This document shows positions 35,707-44,709 of a stretch of 64,000 nt of DNA, piece by piece. The position numbers and the translations under genes were made by a program. The first letter of the stretch is position 1; each line of letters opens with the position of its first letter. Source of the DNA: Streptantibioticus rubrisoli (GTDB lineage Bacteria; Actinomycetota; Actinomycetes; Streptomycetales; Streptomycetaceae); NCBI RefSeq assembly GCF_024436055.1, contig NZ_JANFNH010000002.1, positions 124,001 to 188,000 on the forward strand. The letters run 5' to 3'. The notes below the pieces were generated by a model that worked only from the letters and a program-made list of their open reading frames with translations, was not told where the DNA came from and searched no databases.

Positions 35707-35731
35707 CCCCGGGCGGGGCCATGCCGGTTAC
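35703..35731. terminator. Possible hairpin between converging genes
   Basis: GTAACC (35703-35708) and GGTTAC (35726-35731) are inverted repeats with a GC-rich interior (CCCCGGGCGGGG). They span the gap between the hydrolase stop (35706) and the phosphodiester glycosidase stop (35728). The stem is short, so the call is weak. Confidence 0.35.
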
Positions 35732-37083
35732 GGCTGGGAGAACAGCCCGATGCCCTCGGGGACGAGCCGCTCGGTGCCGTCGGCCGGATGGTTGCGCACG
35801 GTCACCCGGTCGCTCCCGGGGCTGCGGGCTACCAGGGTCGCCGATCCGCCGCCGTCCAGGTCGACCCCGTTGTCCGCGCCGAGCTCCCGCATCGCGTGGG
35901 CGAACTGGGTCAGCGTCATGCCGTGGTGGCCCTGCGGACTGCCGTCCAGCGCCAGCAGGTACAGCCGGCGGCCACCGGCCCCGTAGCCCGCGCCAGCCCG
36001 TACCGCGCTCTGCCGGTCGTCCAGGTCGTGCAGCGGGCGGCCGCCGCGAAGGATCGGCACCGCTCCTATGGCGAACCGCAGCGGTCGCGGCTGCACCCTG
36101 GCCAACTGCTGGGCCAGCGCCTCCTGTTCGTGCTCGGCCAGTTGCCGCAGGGTCTGCGCCAGACCGGTCGGCGCGGTGCCCGTCTGGGCGACCATCTCGG
36201 CGGCCATCGTCAACGGCGGTGTGGTCGCGGGGTATCCGGCCTGCTGGTGCTGTACGTCGACCCGGTCGCCAACGCGCAGTTGCCGCAACGCCTGGGCGCC
36301 GCCCTCCCGGCCGACCAGCACCACGGTGTCATGCGGGATCGGCCCGGAACCGGGCTGGGCCGACACCGAGTCGACCCGACCGCCGCGCACCGTCACCTCG
36401 TAGGTGTCCGCGCCGCACCCCATGGCGCGCGGGCCGCAGACCGCGCGGTAGCGAGAGGCCTTGCCCCACTGGTCGGTGAAGGCGGAGACGCCGCCCTCCG
36501 GAATCGCGTACTGGTTGAAGCCGCGCAGTGCGAGGGTGCCGTGTGCGGTGTTGACCGAACCCGTCACCGACACCCGGTCCAGACGCGCCACCCCGTCGGT
36601 GCCGATGCCGATCACGTCCTCCTCGGAGGCCCCCCGGGGCAACCGCGGCCCCATGCGCTGGCTGCGCGGCGCCGCGGCCTTGAGTACCACGCCCTCGGAA
36701 ATCGCCGGACCGACGGCGGCACCGGTCGCCGTCGCCCCCTTTATGTCGAAGAAGTCCCCGTTGACACCGGCCACCGCGCCCTGCGCGTCGGCCATCCGCG
36801 ACACGGTGTCCCGTGCCGCCACCGCCCCGGGCCGCAACAGGCCCACCCGCACCCGGCGGTCGTTGAGATCGGCGATCAGCACATGGCCGTTGGCTATACC
36901 GCCCCCGGCGGGCACCGTGAAGGCCCGGTACTCGATGCCGGGCGAGACCTGGAAGCGCTCGGTGAAACGCAAACGCACGGCGCCATCGGCGGAAGCGTTG
37001 ATCACACCGGTTCCGGTGCTCAGTACACCGGCCAGGACCAAGGACACCCACGCCGCCCGCGGACGGCACGCACAACTGGCCAC
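35728..37083 (-). CDS. Exported phosphodiester glycosidase (NAGPA-domain protein)
   Basis: The product is about 451 aa. GTG 37083, preceded by GGGGAAA, is preferred to TTG 37095. The signal peptide (RAAWVSLVLAGVLSTGTGVI) marks it as exported. NAGPA-domain signatures are AGVNGDFFD near residue 105 and, late, LALDGSPQGHHGMTLTQFA and DNGVDLDGGGSATLV, the conserved Asp-Gly-Gly-Gly core. The family cleaves sugar-1-phosphodiesters such as GlcNAc-phosphodiester 'uncovering' substrates; in Gram-positive bacteria teichoic-acid-like or exopolysaccharide phosphodiesters are possible targets. A middle insert (about 170-330) is less conserved. Confidence 0.85.
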   Translation of the reverse strand: MASCACRPRAAWVSLVLAGVLSTGTGVINASADGAVRLRFTERFQVSPGIEYRAFTVPAGGGIANGHVLIADLNDRRVRVGLLRPGAVAARDTVSRMADAQGAVAGVNGDFFDIKGATATGAAVGPAISEGVVLKAAAPRSQRMGPRLPRGASEEDVIGIGTDGVARLDRVSVTGSVNTAHGTLALRGFNQYAIPEGGVSAFTDQWGKASRYRAVCGPRAMGCGADTYEVTVRGGRVDSVSAQPGSGPIPHDTVVLVGREGGAQALRQLRVGDRVDVQHQQAGYPATTPPLTMAAEMVAQTGTAPTGLAQTLRQLAEHEQEALAQQLARVQPRPLRFAIGAVPILRGGRPLHDLDDRQSAVRAGAGYGAGGRRLYLLALDGSPQGHHGMTLTQFAHAMRELGADNGVDLDGGGSATLVARSPGSDRVTVRNHPADGTERLVPEGIGLFSQP

Positions 37084-37289
37084 GACTTTCCCCAAGTACT
37101 CATCGGATACAGGACATCCAGAGGAATACCCGCGAATTCATGCTGATTAGCTGTGATATGCCTACATGGCGGACCGGGTCGCCGCGTTGGCGGCGCAGGA
37201 GTTGCGGGACGGCGCGTGCTGTGGTTTCTGGTTGGTCAACGGCCCGGCCGGTCAACCGGGTTGGCCAACGCCGCCTCGCTCGCGGCCGT

Positions 37290-38297
37290 TCAGCGCTTGC
37301 GTGCCCGGCTGGGCTGTACCCGGGTCGGCTCGCCCTCGGCCTTGGGGTGGTCCGGGGGGTAGGGCATGTCGCCGAGGCCCTCGTCGTGGGCCTGCCGTTC
37401 GGCGAGTTCCAGCAGGGCCTCAAGACCGAAGGCGTGCTCGGCCATGTCCGCGTGTACGTCGCCGAGTTCGGCGAACCGCACCGGGACCGTGGCCAGGTCG
37501 AAGTCCTCCGGCACCGCCTGCGACAGCTCCTCCCAGCGCAGCGGGGTGGACACCGTCGCGCGCGGCCGGGCGCGCAGCGAGTAGGGCGAGGCGATGGTGC
37601 GGTCCCTGGCCATCTGGTTGTAGTCCACGAACACCTTCTCCCCGCGCGACTCCTTCCACCAAGCCGAAGTGACCCGTTCGGGCATCCGCCGCTCCAGCAC
37701 CCGGGCCAGCGCGATCACCGCCCGCCGGGCCTCGGTGAACGTCCAGCGCGGCAGCAGCGGCACGTAGACGTGCACACCGCGTCCGCCGGAGGTCTTCGGC
37801 CAGCCGCGCAGCCCGTACTCCGCCAGCAGCTCGCGCAGCCCGTACGCGGCGCGCACCGCGTCCTGGTAGTCCGTGCCCGGCTGCGGATCGAGGTCGATGC
37901 GCAGCTCGTCGGGGTGCTCGGTGTCACAGCGCCGTACCGGCCAGGGGTGGAAGGTCAGACAGCCGAGGTTGGCCGCCCACAGCACGGCGGCCGGCTCGGT
38001 GGGGCACACCTCGTCGGCGAACCGGCCGCTGGGGAAGGTGATCCTGGCGGTGGGCAGCCAGTCGGGCAGGTTCTTCGGGGCGCGCTTCTGGTAGAAGGAC
38101 TCGCCCTCCACGCCGTCCGGGAAGCGCTGCAACATGGTGGGCCGATCGCGCAGACCGCGCAGCGCCCCGTCGGCGACCGCCAGGTAGTACCGGGCCACGT
38201 CCAGCTTGGTGAAGCCGCGCTGCGGGTAGTACAGCTTGTCGGGGTTCGACAGCCTTACCGCGCGTCCGGCGACTTCCAGCTCGACGGCCTCTGCCAT
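37290..38297 (-). CDS. LigD-type DNA polymerase/primase (PolDom), stand-alone
   Basis: The product is 335 aa. The archaeo-eukaryotic primase fold is marked by ELRIDLDPQPGTD, with metal-binding Asp135 and Asp137, CLTFHPW (His117) and KTSGGRGVHVYVPL, all conserved in the polymerase domain of LigD. In many actinobacteria this domain is a separate protein that extends and fills DNA ends for Ku-dependent end joining. ATG 38297 is 66 bp from the divergent ligase gene start (38364). Ku is not encoded in this window. The highly basic tail (PSRARKR) may aid DNA binding. Confidence 0.92.
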   Translation of the reverse strand: MAEAVELEVAGRAVRLSNPDKLYYPQRGFTKLDVARYYLAVADGALRGLRDRPTMLQRFPDGVEGESFYQKRAPKNLPDWLPTARITFPSGRFADEVCPTEPAAVLWAANLGCLTFHPWPVRRCDTEHPDELRIDLDPQPGTDYQDAVRAAYGLRELLAEYGLRGWPKTSGGRGVHVYVPLLPRWTFTEARRAVIALARVLERRMPERVTSAWWKESRGEKVFVDYNQMARDRTIASPYSLRARPRATVSTPLRWEELSQAVPEDFDLATVPVRFAELGDVHADMAEHAFGLEALLELAERQAHDEGLGDMPYPPDHPKAEGEPTRVQPSRARKR

Positions 38298-38363
38298 GGC
38301 TCCACGCTAGGTTCTGCGCGCCGTCGCCGCGCGCGGTGGCCCGCTGGGCCGCAGCATCGGAGT

Positions 38364-39434
38364 ATGCGCCTGCCCGTGATGCCGCCCGTCGCCCCGATGC
38401 TCGCCAAGTCGGTAGCGGACATCCCGCCGGGCATGCAGTACGAGGCCAAGTGGGACGGCTTCCGGGCGATCGTCTTCCGGGACGGCGACGAGGTGGAGAT
38501 CGGCAGCCGCACCGGCAAGCCGCTCACCCGCTATTTCCCGGAGGTGGTGGCCGCGGTGCGCGCGCAGCTGCCGCCGCGCTGCGTGGTGGACGGGGAGATC
38601 GTGATCGCCCACGACGGGCGGCTGCACTTCGAGGAACTGCTCGAACGCATCCATCCGGCCGCCTCGCGGGTGCGCACGCTGGCCGAGCGCACGCCCGCCT
38701 CGCTCGTCGCCTTCGACCTGCTGGCGCTGGGCGACGACGCACTGCTGGACACGCCGCAGGAGGCCAGGCGGCGCATGCTGGTGACGGCCCTGGAGGGCGC
38801 GGAGCCGCCGGTGTACACCGCACCCGCGACCACCGACCAGGCGCTGGCCCGCGAATGGTACGGGCAGTTCGAGGGCGCCGGTCTGGACGGGGTGGTCGCC
38901 AAACCACTCGATCAGGTGTACCGGCCGGGGGATCGTGTCATGTTCAAGATCAAGCATGAGCGGACCGCGGACTGCGTGGTCGCCGGGTACCGGTTCCACA
39001 AGAGCGGGCCGGTGATCGGCTCCCTGCTGCTCGGGCTCTACGACAGCGGCGGCCGGTTGCACCACGTGGGGGTGTGCGCCTCGTTCCCCATGGCGCGCCG
39101 CAAGGCGCTGGTCGAGGAGTTGGCGCCGCTGCGGCTGGACGACGTGTCAGGCCATCCGTGGGCGGACTGGGCCGACGAGGAGGCGCAGGCCACGACCCGG
39201 ATGCCCGGCGGCCCGAGCCGGTGGAGCGGCGGCAAGGACCTCAGTTGGGTGCCGCTGAGCCCGGATCGGGTGTGCGAGGTGGCCTACGACCACATGGAGG
39301 GGACGCGCTTCCGGCACACCGCCCGGTTCCGCCGCTGGCGGCCCGATCGGACGCCGCACAGCTGCACGTACGAGCAGTTGGAGGAGCCGGTCGGCTACGA
39401 CCTGACGCGGCTGCTGGCGCGGCCTTCGCGGTGA
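38364..39434 (+). CDS. ATP-dependent DNA ligase, LigC type
   Basis: The product is 356 aa from ATG 38364, the size of mycobacterial LigC (about 358 aa). Motif I is EAKWDGFR with Lys29 as adenylated lysine. GEIVIA is motif III, EGAGLDGVVAKPL motif IV and MFKIKHERTADCVVAGY motif V; a C-terminal OB fold follows. It pairs with the divergent PolDom gene as the split form of LigD, for repair of double-strand breaks or gaps. The frame is open upstream to 37140, but that stretch is antisense to the polymerase gene and is not coding. Confidence 0.92.
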   Translation: MRLPVMPPVAPMLAKSVADIPPGMQYEAKWDGFRAIVFRDGDEVEIGSRTGKPLTRYFPEVVAAVRAQLPPRCVVDGEIVIAHDGRLHFEELLERIHPAASRVRTLAERTPASLVAFDLLALGDDALLDTPQEARRRMLVTALEGAEPPVYTAPATTDQALAREWYGQFEGAGLDGVVAKPLDQVYRPGDRVMFKIKHERTADCVVAGYRFHKSGPVIGSLLLGLYDSGGRLHHVGVCASFPMARRKALVEELAPLRLDDVSGHPWADWADEEAQATTRMPGGPSRWSGGKDLSWVPLSPDRVCEVAYDHMEGTRFRHTARFRRWRPDRTPHSCTYEQLEEPVGYDLTRLLARPSR

Positions 39435-39576
39435 CCGGGACGGAACCCCCGGTGGCCGTCGGCACCCTGCCGAACCGTTTCCCGAAGTTGCGGTCGGCGG
39501 TGCCTCGCGATGAGATTGACTGGAACAGCGGATCGATTCGGCGGTATCCGCAGGCCATACCGGCCTCCTGGTGAAA

Positions 39577-39592
39577 CCGGTGAGCTCACCGG
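39577..39592. promoter_or_regulatory. Perfect 16-bp palindrome upstream of rppA
   Basis: CCGGTGAGCTCACCGG equals its reverse complement and lies 39 bp before the rppA ATG, in the 197-bp gap after the ligase gene. The position suits a repressor site overlapping a promoter. No regulator gene adjoins, so the binding protein is unknown. Confidence 0.5.
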
Positions 39593-39631
39593 ACGCCCTT
39601 CCGCCCCCCTGCGCTCGATAGCGGAGATCTC

Positions 39632-40732
39632 ATGGCAACCCTGTGCAGACCGGCTATCTGTGTTCCCGAGCATGTCATCACGATGGAGCAGACTCTGGAA
39701 CTGGCCCGCAGTCTGCACGCGGACCATCCGCAACTCCGCCTGGTGCTGAGGCTGATCGAGAACACCGGCGTGCGTACCCGCCATATCGTCCAGCCCATCG
39801 AGGAGACCCTCAAACACCCGGGTTTCACCCAGCGCAACGCGCTCTACGAGGCGGAGTCGAAAAGACTCGTACCGCCGGTCATCGAGCAGGCTCTGGAGTA
39901 CGCCGAGTTGCGCCCGGCGGACATAGACCTCATCGTCTATGTGTCCTGTACCGGTTTTATGATGCCCTCGTTGACGGCCTGGCTGATCAACACCATGGGC
40001 TTCAGAACGGACACCCGGCAGACGCCGATAGCCCAACTGGGCTGTGCGGCGGGCGGTGCCGCGATCAACCGGGCACATGACTTCTGCCTGGCCTATCCCG
40101 GCGCCAACGTGCTCATCGTGGCCTGCGAGTTCTGCTCGCTGTGCTACCAGCCCACCGACGTGGGCGTCGGCTCGCTGCTGTCCAACGGCCTGTTCGGCGA
40201 CGCCATCGCCGCGGCCGTGGTGCGCGGCGACGGCGGCACCGGCATACGACTGGAGCGCAACGGCTCCCATCTGGTGCCGGACACGGTGGACTGGATCGCC
40301 TACGGAGTGCGCAACACCGGGTTCCACTTCCTGCTGGACAAACGCGTTCCGAAAACTATGGAGATGCTGGCCCCGGCACTGCGCACACTCGCCGAACAGC
40401 ATTCCTGGGACGTGTCGGGGCTCGACTTCTACATCATCCACGCGGGCGGCCCGCGTATTCTGGACGACCTGTGCCGACTGCTGTCGCTGAAACCCGCCGC
40501 GTTCCGCTACAGCCGGGAGACGCTTGAGACCCGCGGAAACATCGCCAGCGCGGTGGTGTTCGACGCGATGGCGCGGATGTTCGCGGACGGCACCCAGGTG
40601 GATTCCGCGCGCGGGGTGATCGCCGGATTCGGTCCCGGAATCACCGCCGAGATAGCACTGGGCAGTTGGACCTCGGCCGCGACCGCGGGCGACGAGGAAG
40701 ACCTGGTCGCGGTCGACGCGGCGCCGTCATGA
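39632..40732 (+). CDS. rppA: Type III polyketide synthase, 1,3,6,8-tetrahydroxynaphthalene synthase (RppA)
   Basis: The product is 366 aa and reads like Streptomyces RppA from the first residues (MATLCRPAI, PEHVITM). The catalytic triad is Cys138 (AQLGCAAGG), His270 (IIHAGGP) and Asn303 (RGNIAS); CEFCSLCYQPTD is the typical downstream block. RppA joins five malonyl-CoA units to tetrahydroxynaphthalene, which oxidises to flaviolin and melanin-like pigments. In other Streptomyces rppA is followed by a P450 (CYP158 type) that cross-couples flaviolin; here the next genes are a convergent ABC exporter instead. The stop overlaps the convergent permease stop by six bases. A perfect palindrome lies just upstream. 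Confidence 0.95.
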   Translation: MATLCRPAICVPEHVITMEQTLELARSLHADHPQLRLVLRLIENTGVRTRHIVQPIEETLKHPGFTQRNALYEAESKRLVPPVIEQALEYAELRPADIDLIVYVSCTGFMMPSLTAWLINTMGFRTDTRQTPIAQLGCAAGGAAINRAHDFCLAYPGANVLIVACEFCSLCYQPTDVGVGSLLSNGLFGDAIAAAVVRGDGGTGIRLERNGSHLVPDTVDWIAYGVRNTGFHFLLDKRVPKTMEMLAPALRTLAEQHSWDVSGLDFYIIHAGGPRILDDLCRLLSLKPAAFRYSRETLETRGNIASAVVFDAMARMFADGTQVDSARGVIAGFGPGITAEIALGSWTSAATAGDEEDLVAVDAAPS

Positions 40733-41605
40733 GAGCACACGGCGGCGGAAGTTCCGCAGCCCCAGGCCGAGGAAGAGGGCGCAGAAACCGATGAGCACCG
40801 GATAGACCACGTACAGGTGCATGTGCGACGCCCCGGTGAATCCGGCGCGCATTCCCTCGGTGAGGTAGATCAACGGGTTGACCAGCACCAGGATTTGCAG
40901 CCAGTGGAATCCGCCGATGTGCACCAGCGACAGCTTGGTCCACTGGTAGTAGGTGCCGCCGAGGAAGACGAGCGGCAGCACCACGAACCCGAACATGACA
41001 CCGATGTTCCGCGGCTCGAAGGTGGTGCCCAGGAGCAGCCCGAGTGAGGTCATGGTGACGCAGGCCAGCGGAATCAGGGTGACCACGATCCACCAGTGCA
41101 CCGTCAGATGCGCGTGCACACCCGGTGCGTGCACCACCGCCGCGATGGGCAGCACGATGACCGCGGAGATCAGACCCTGGGTCGCACCGGACAACACCCG
41201 GGCGACCGCCACCAGCCACAGCGGGCACGGGGCCTGCACCCGGTCCTCTATCTCCCGGGTGAAGCCGAACTCCTGGGACATCTGGATGGCCACCGACTGG
41301 ATGCCCTGGAACATGATGGCGATCGACACCACCCCCGGCACCAGCACAGTGGCGAACGCCGACTCACCCGCCGTGCCACCGCCGGAGCCGATGCCCTGGC
41401 CGATGGTGGGGAAGACGTAGAGGAACACGAACACCAGCAGGAACGGCTGCATCAGCGTACGGCCCACGAACTCACCGAAGTTCTTGCGCAGTACGGTCAG
41501 GTCGCGCCGGATCAGCGCCGCCAGCGCCGAGCGGCTGGCGGCCGCGGCGGACCTGGTCGGCCGCACGGTGATCCGGGGTACCGAAGGGGCGCTCGGCGCG
41601 GCCAT
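40727..41605 (-). CDS. ABC-2 type exporter permease (DrrB-like)
   Basis: The product is 292 aa from ATG 41605. There are six hydrophobic segments. GTTFEPRNIGVMFGFVVLPL followed by FLGGTYYQW is the ABC-2 permease signature region seen in DrrB and NodJ-type exporters. The start codon shares one base with the ATPase stop (TGATG), so translation is coupled. It forms the membrane part of an exporter with the upstream ATPase. The convergent partner is rppA, which makes export of a polyketide or pigment an attractive but unproven idea. Confidence 0.88.
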   Translation of the reverse strand: MAAPSAPSVPRITVRPTRSAAAASRSALAALIRRDLTVLRKNFGEFVGRTLMQPFLLVFVFLYVFPTIGQGIGSGGGTAGESAFATVLVPGVVSIAIMFQGIQSVAIQMSQEFGFTREIEDRVQAPCPLWLVAVARVLSGATQGLISAVIVLPIAAVVHAPGVHAHLTVHWWIVVTLIPLACVTMTSLGLLLGTTFEPRNIGVMFGFVVLPLVFLGGTYYQWTKLSLVHIGGFHWLQILVLVNPLIYLTEGMRAGFTGASHMHLYVVYPVLIGFCALFLGLGLRNFRRRVLS

Positions 41606-42615
41606 CAGTCCCTCAGCTCCTTTCCGGTGAGGCTGATGAACACCGTCTCCAGGGTGCTCTCGGCGATCGACAGGTCGACCAGCTGGAAGCCACCGGACTC
41701 GGCGCTGGCCACCACCCGGGTCAGGATCCGGTCGCCGCCCGCCACCTGGAGCTCCACCCGGCCGTCCACCAGCCGGGTGCGCACCACACCGTCGATGTCC
41801 CGGCGCAGCCGTGCCGCGAGCGCGTCGGGGTCGCCGCTGGTGGCGACCGTGACCACGGTGTCGGCACCGAGGCCGCGTTTGAGCGCGCCGGGGGTGTCCA
41901 GCGCCAGGATCCGGCCGTGGTCGATGATCGCCACCCGGTCGCAGAGGTGGTCGGCCTCCTCCATGTTGTGCGTGGTCAGCAGGATGGTCTGGCCCTCGGC
42001 GATCAACTCGTCGAGAACCTGCCACAAGGCCAGCCTGCTCTGCGGATCGAGACCCGCCGTCGGTTCGTCCAGGAACAGCACGGCCGGGCGGTGGAAGATC
42101 GCCCGGGCCACCATCAGCCGCTGGGCCATGCCGCCGGACAGCGCGTACACCGAGGCGTCGGCCCACTTCGACAGCCGGAACTGGTCGAGGAGCTCATCGG
42201 CGGTCCGTCGCGACCGCCGGGCGGGAATGCCGAACAGCAGACCGTGGAAGTACAGGTTCTCCCACACCGTCAGCGCCCGGTCCAGGGTGTTCTGCTGGGT
42301 GACCACGGCGATGACCTGCTTGGCCAGCGTGGGTTGGGCGATGACGTCGACGCCGCCGACGTACGCCGCGCCCGCGGTCGGCACGACCCGGGTGGTGAGC
42401 ATCCCGACCGTGGTGGTCTTGCCCGCGCCGTTGGGGCCGAGCAGCCCGAAGATCTCGCCCTGGTACACGCACAGGTCCAGCCGGTCCACGGCCGCGAAGT
42501 CGGTCTTCGGGTAGACCTTCGTCAGACCGTGGGTACGGATGACCGGCTCCCGGCCGTCGGCCGCCGCCGCACCGCGCCGTACGGCACGGACCGCTTCCGT
42601 CTCCGGCGTCCCCAT
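41605..42615 (-). CDS. ABC exporter ATPase (DrrA-like)
   Basis: The product is 336 aa. Walker A is GPNGAGKTTT, the signature is YALSGGMAQRL, Walker B is VLFLDEPTAGLDP and the H-loop is LLTTHNMEEAD. The C-terminal extension (about 250-336, ending STLETVFISLTGKELRD) is the DrrA-type regulatory domain found in drug/antibiotic resistance exporters. A GAGG ribosome site lies before ATG 42615. It is translated together with the ABC-2 permease downstream. The PfkB gene lies 75 bp upstream in the same direction, so read-through from the polyol operon is possible. Confidence 0.92.
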   Translation of the reverse strand: MGTPETEAVRAVRRGAAAADGREPVIRTHGLTKVYPKTDFAAVDRLDLCVYQGEIFGLLGPNGAGKTTTVGMLTTRVVPTAGAAYVGGVDVIAQPTLAKQVIAVVTQQNTLDRALTVWENLYFHGLLFGIPARRSRRTADELLDQFRLSKWADASVYALSGGMAQRLMVARAIFHRPAVLFLDEPTAGLDPQSRLALWQVLDELIAEGQTILLTTHNMEEADHLCDRVAIIDHGRILALDTPGALKRGLGADTVVTVATSGDPDALAARLRRDIDGVVRTRLVDGRVELQVAGGDRILTRVVASAESGGFQLVDLSIAESTLETVFISLTGKELRD

Positions 42616-42690
42616 GGCTCACCTCGCCGCGTCAGGCCCCGGGGTACCCTCCATCGTCCGCCCGGCGTCCGGCCGGTACAACCGCGGCCG

Positions 42691-43671
42691 CTACGGCAGC
42701 ACGGCGGCCTGGTGGGCGGCAAGCTCGGCCAGCGTCGGCGGATCGGCGCCCGGGCGGCCGCAGGTCAGCGCCGCCACCAGGTTGGCCCGCGCCAGGGCGG
42801 CCGCCACGGTGGCGTCCAGTCGCCGGGTGGCGGTCGCGGCCCGCAGCCTGGTTCGGGGCGTCGCGTCCGTCCCGGCGGACAGGCCGCCGAGCAGCCCGGC
42901 CGCCAGCAGACCGCTGAGCAGGCCCGCCATGAACGCGTCACCCGCGCCCACGGTGTCCACCACCGGCACCGCGGGCACCAGCACCTCGCACCGCCCCGCC
43001 CGCCAGAACACGCCCGTGCTGGCCGAGCCCCGGGTCAGCACCACCAGGGACGGACCGGCCGCCGCCCACCCGGCCGCCACCTCCTCCGGCCGCCGCCGCG
43101 GATACAGCCAGGCCAGATCCTCCTGGCTGGCCTTGACCACGTCGCTGGCCGCCACGAACGCCTCGACCCGCGGCCGCTCCGCTTCGGCGCCGCCGAGCAG
43201 GCTGGGCCGCAGGTTCGGGTCGTACGAGACGGTGGAAACCGTCCGGGCGGCGCGCACCGCCGCCGCCACCCGCGGCGCGCCGGGGGAGAGCGCGGTGGCG
43301 ATGGAACCGGTGTGCAGATGCCCGGGCACCAGCTCAAGCGTGCTCGGGGCGATGTCCCAGTGCAGGTCGAAGGTGTACGTGGCCGAACCGTGCTCGTCCA
43401 GCATCGCGGTCGCGGTCGGCGAGGGACCCGGCACCACCGAGCCGTCCGTCAACTGCACACCGCTGCCCAGCAGATGACGCAGCAGCGCCCGTCCGTTGTC
43501 GTCCTGGCCGACCCTGGTCGCCAGCCGCACCAGGTGGTCCAGCCGGGCCAGACCGAGGGCGACGTTCGCCGGACTGCCGCCCGGTCGGGCGCCGCGGCTG
43601 CCGTCAGGGCCGCACAGGATGTCGGTGAGCGCCTCCCCGATGACGAGCACGGGCGGTTCTGGCCGGGTCAT
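42691..43671 (-). CDS. PfkB-family sugar kinase, probable fructokinase
   Basis: The product is 326 aa. The N terminus (VIGEALTDI) and PGGSPANVALGLARL form PfkB signature 1, and VDTVGAGDAFMAGLLSGLL is signature 2 with the catalytic Asp. LHTGSIATAL and SYDPNLRPSL are typical of fructokinases. It is the last gene of the polyol operon, 48 bp after the dehydrogenase. The expected reaction is phosphorylation of the ketose (fructose, or xylulose/ribulose) made by that enzyme. It is cytosolic. Confidence 0.9.
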   Translation of the reverse strand: MTRPEPPVLVIGEALTDILCGPDGSRGARPGGSPANVALGLARLDHLVRLATRVGQDDNGRALLRHLLGSGVQLTDGSVVPGPSPTATAMLDEHGSATYTFDLHWDIAPSTLELVPGHLHTGSIATALSPGAPRVAAAVRAARTVSTVSYDPNLRPSLLGGAEAERPRVEAFVAASDVVKASQEDLAWLYPRRRPEEVAAGWAAAGPSLVVLTRGSASTGVFWRAGRCEVLVPAVPVVDTVGAGDAFMAGLLSGLLAAGLLGGLSAGTDATPRTRLRAATATRRLDATVAAALARANLVAALTCGRPGADPPTLAELAAHQAAVLP

Positions 43672-43719
43672 GGTGTGTTCCTTGGCGTCGGGTGCGGGCT
43701 CGGGACAGCTTAGGGGAGC

Positions 43720-44709
43720 TCACGGCAGCACCTGGATCTTGCGGCCCTTGCCCGCCTGGAAGCGCTCCAGCGCCTTGGCGTAGTCGTCCAGCGGCAGCCG
43801 GTCGCTGATGAAGACCTCCGGGTCGAGCACGCCCGCGCTGAACAGTTCGGCGGCCCGCTCGAAACTGTGCAGCACCGCCATGGAACCGGTGATGGTGATC
43901 TCCTGGTTGTAGATCCGGTACGGCTCGATGGCGGCCCGCGCCGCGTAGTCGGCGACTCCGAACTGCAGATACGTACCGCCCTTGCCGACCCGGCCGAGCG
44001 CGTCCTGGATCGCCTTCTCGTTGCCGGTGGCGTCGATCACCACGTCCCAGCCGCGCGGCCGTTCGATCTCGTCGGCGCAGGTGGCGGCCGCACTGCAGCC
44101 CAACCGCTCGGCGGTGGCCAGCCGTTCGCGGTTGACGTCCACCATGTCCACCGAGGCGGCTCCGGTGAGCTTGGCGAGTTGCAGCATCATCAGGCCCATG
44201 GTCCCGGAACCGTAGATCAGTACGTGGGCGGCCAACTCGCTGCGCAGGATGTCGTATCCGCGCACCGCGCAGGACAGCGGCTCGATCAGCGCCGCGTCCT
44301 CGGTGCGGATGTGGTCCGGCAGCTTCACGCAGTTGGCGGGGGGCGCCACCGCGTACTGCGCCGCGCCGCCCGCGGTGCTGACCCCGATCGCCGCCCAGCG
44401 CTCGCACAGGTTGTTGCGGCCGCGACGGCAGTAGTGGCATTCGTGGCAGTACAGCGACGGATCCACCGCGACCCGGTCCCCGTCGCGCACTTCGGTGACC
44501 TGCGAGCCGACCGCCACCACCCGCCCGGCGAACTCATGGCCGGGAACCACCGGCAGGGTCGGCGCGAACTCGCCTTGGAGGATGTGCAGATCGGTACCGC
44601 ACAGCCCGCAGGCGGCGACCTCGACCACCACCTCGCGGGGACCGGGAGTGGGATCGGGAACCTCTGCGACCTCCACCGAACCGACGCCGGTGATGATGGC
44701 TGCCTTCAT
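43720..44709 (-). CDS. Zinc-dependent medium-chain polyol dehydrogenase
   Basis: The product is 329 aa from ATG 44709, which overlaps the upstream permease stop by four bases (ATGA). Catalytic zinc ligands are in CGLCGTDLHI and GHEFAG. The structural zinc site is CHECHYCRRGRNNLC with four cysteines, and the NAD-binding turn is YGSGTMG. This is the sorbitol/xylitol/arabitol dehydrogenase branch, which oxidises a sugar alcohol to a ketose. The operon (binding protein, two permeases, kinase) supports polyol catabolism; which polyol cannot be read from the sequence. Confidence 0.92.
   Translation of the reverse strand: MKAAIITGVGSVEVAEVPDPTPGPREVVVEVAACGLCGTDLHILQGEFAPTLPVVPGHEFAGRVVAVGSQVTEVRDGDRVAVDPSLYCHECHYCRRGRNNLCERWAAIGVSTAGGAAQYAVAPPANCVKLPDHIRTEDAALIEPLSCAVRGYDILRSELAAHVLIYGSGTMGLMMLQLAKLTGAASVDMVDVNRERLATAERLGCSAAATCADEIERPRGWDVVIDATGNEKAIQDALGRVGKGGTYLQFGVADYAARAAIEPYRIYNQEITITGSMAVLHSFERAAELFSAGVLDPEVFISDRLPLDDYAKALERFQAGKGRKIQVLP

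Noticed and set aside
37140-38363. N-terminal extension of LigC by 408 codons
   Set aside because: The extension lies antisense to the PolDom gene; the ligase fold starts at the ATG 38364, giving the usual LigC length.
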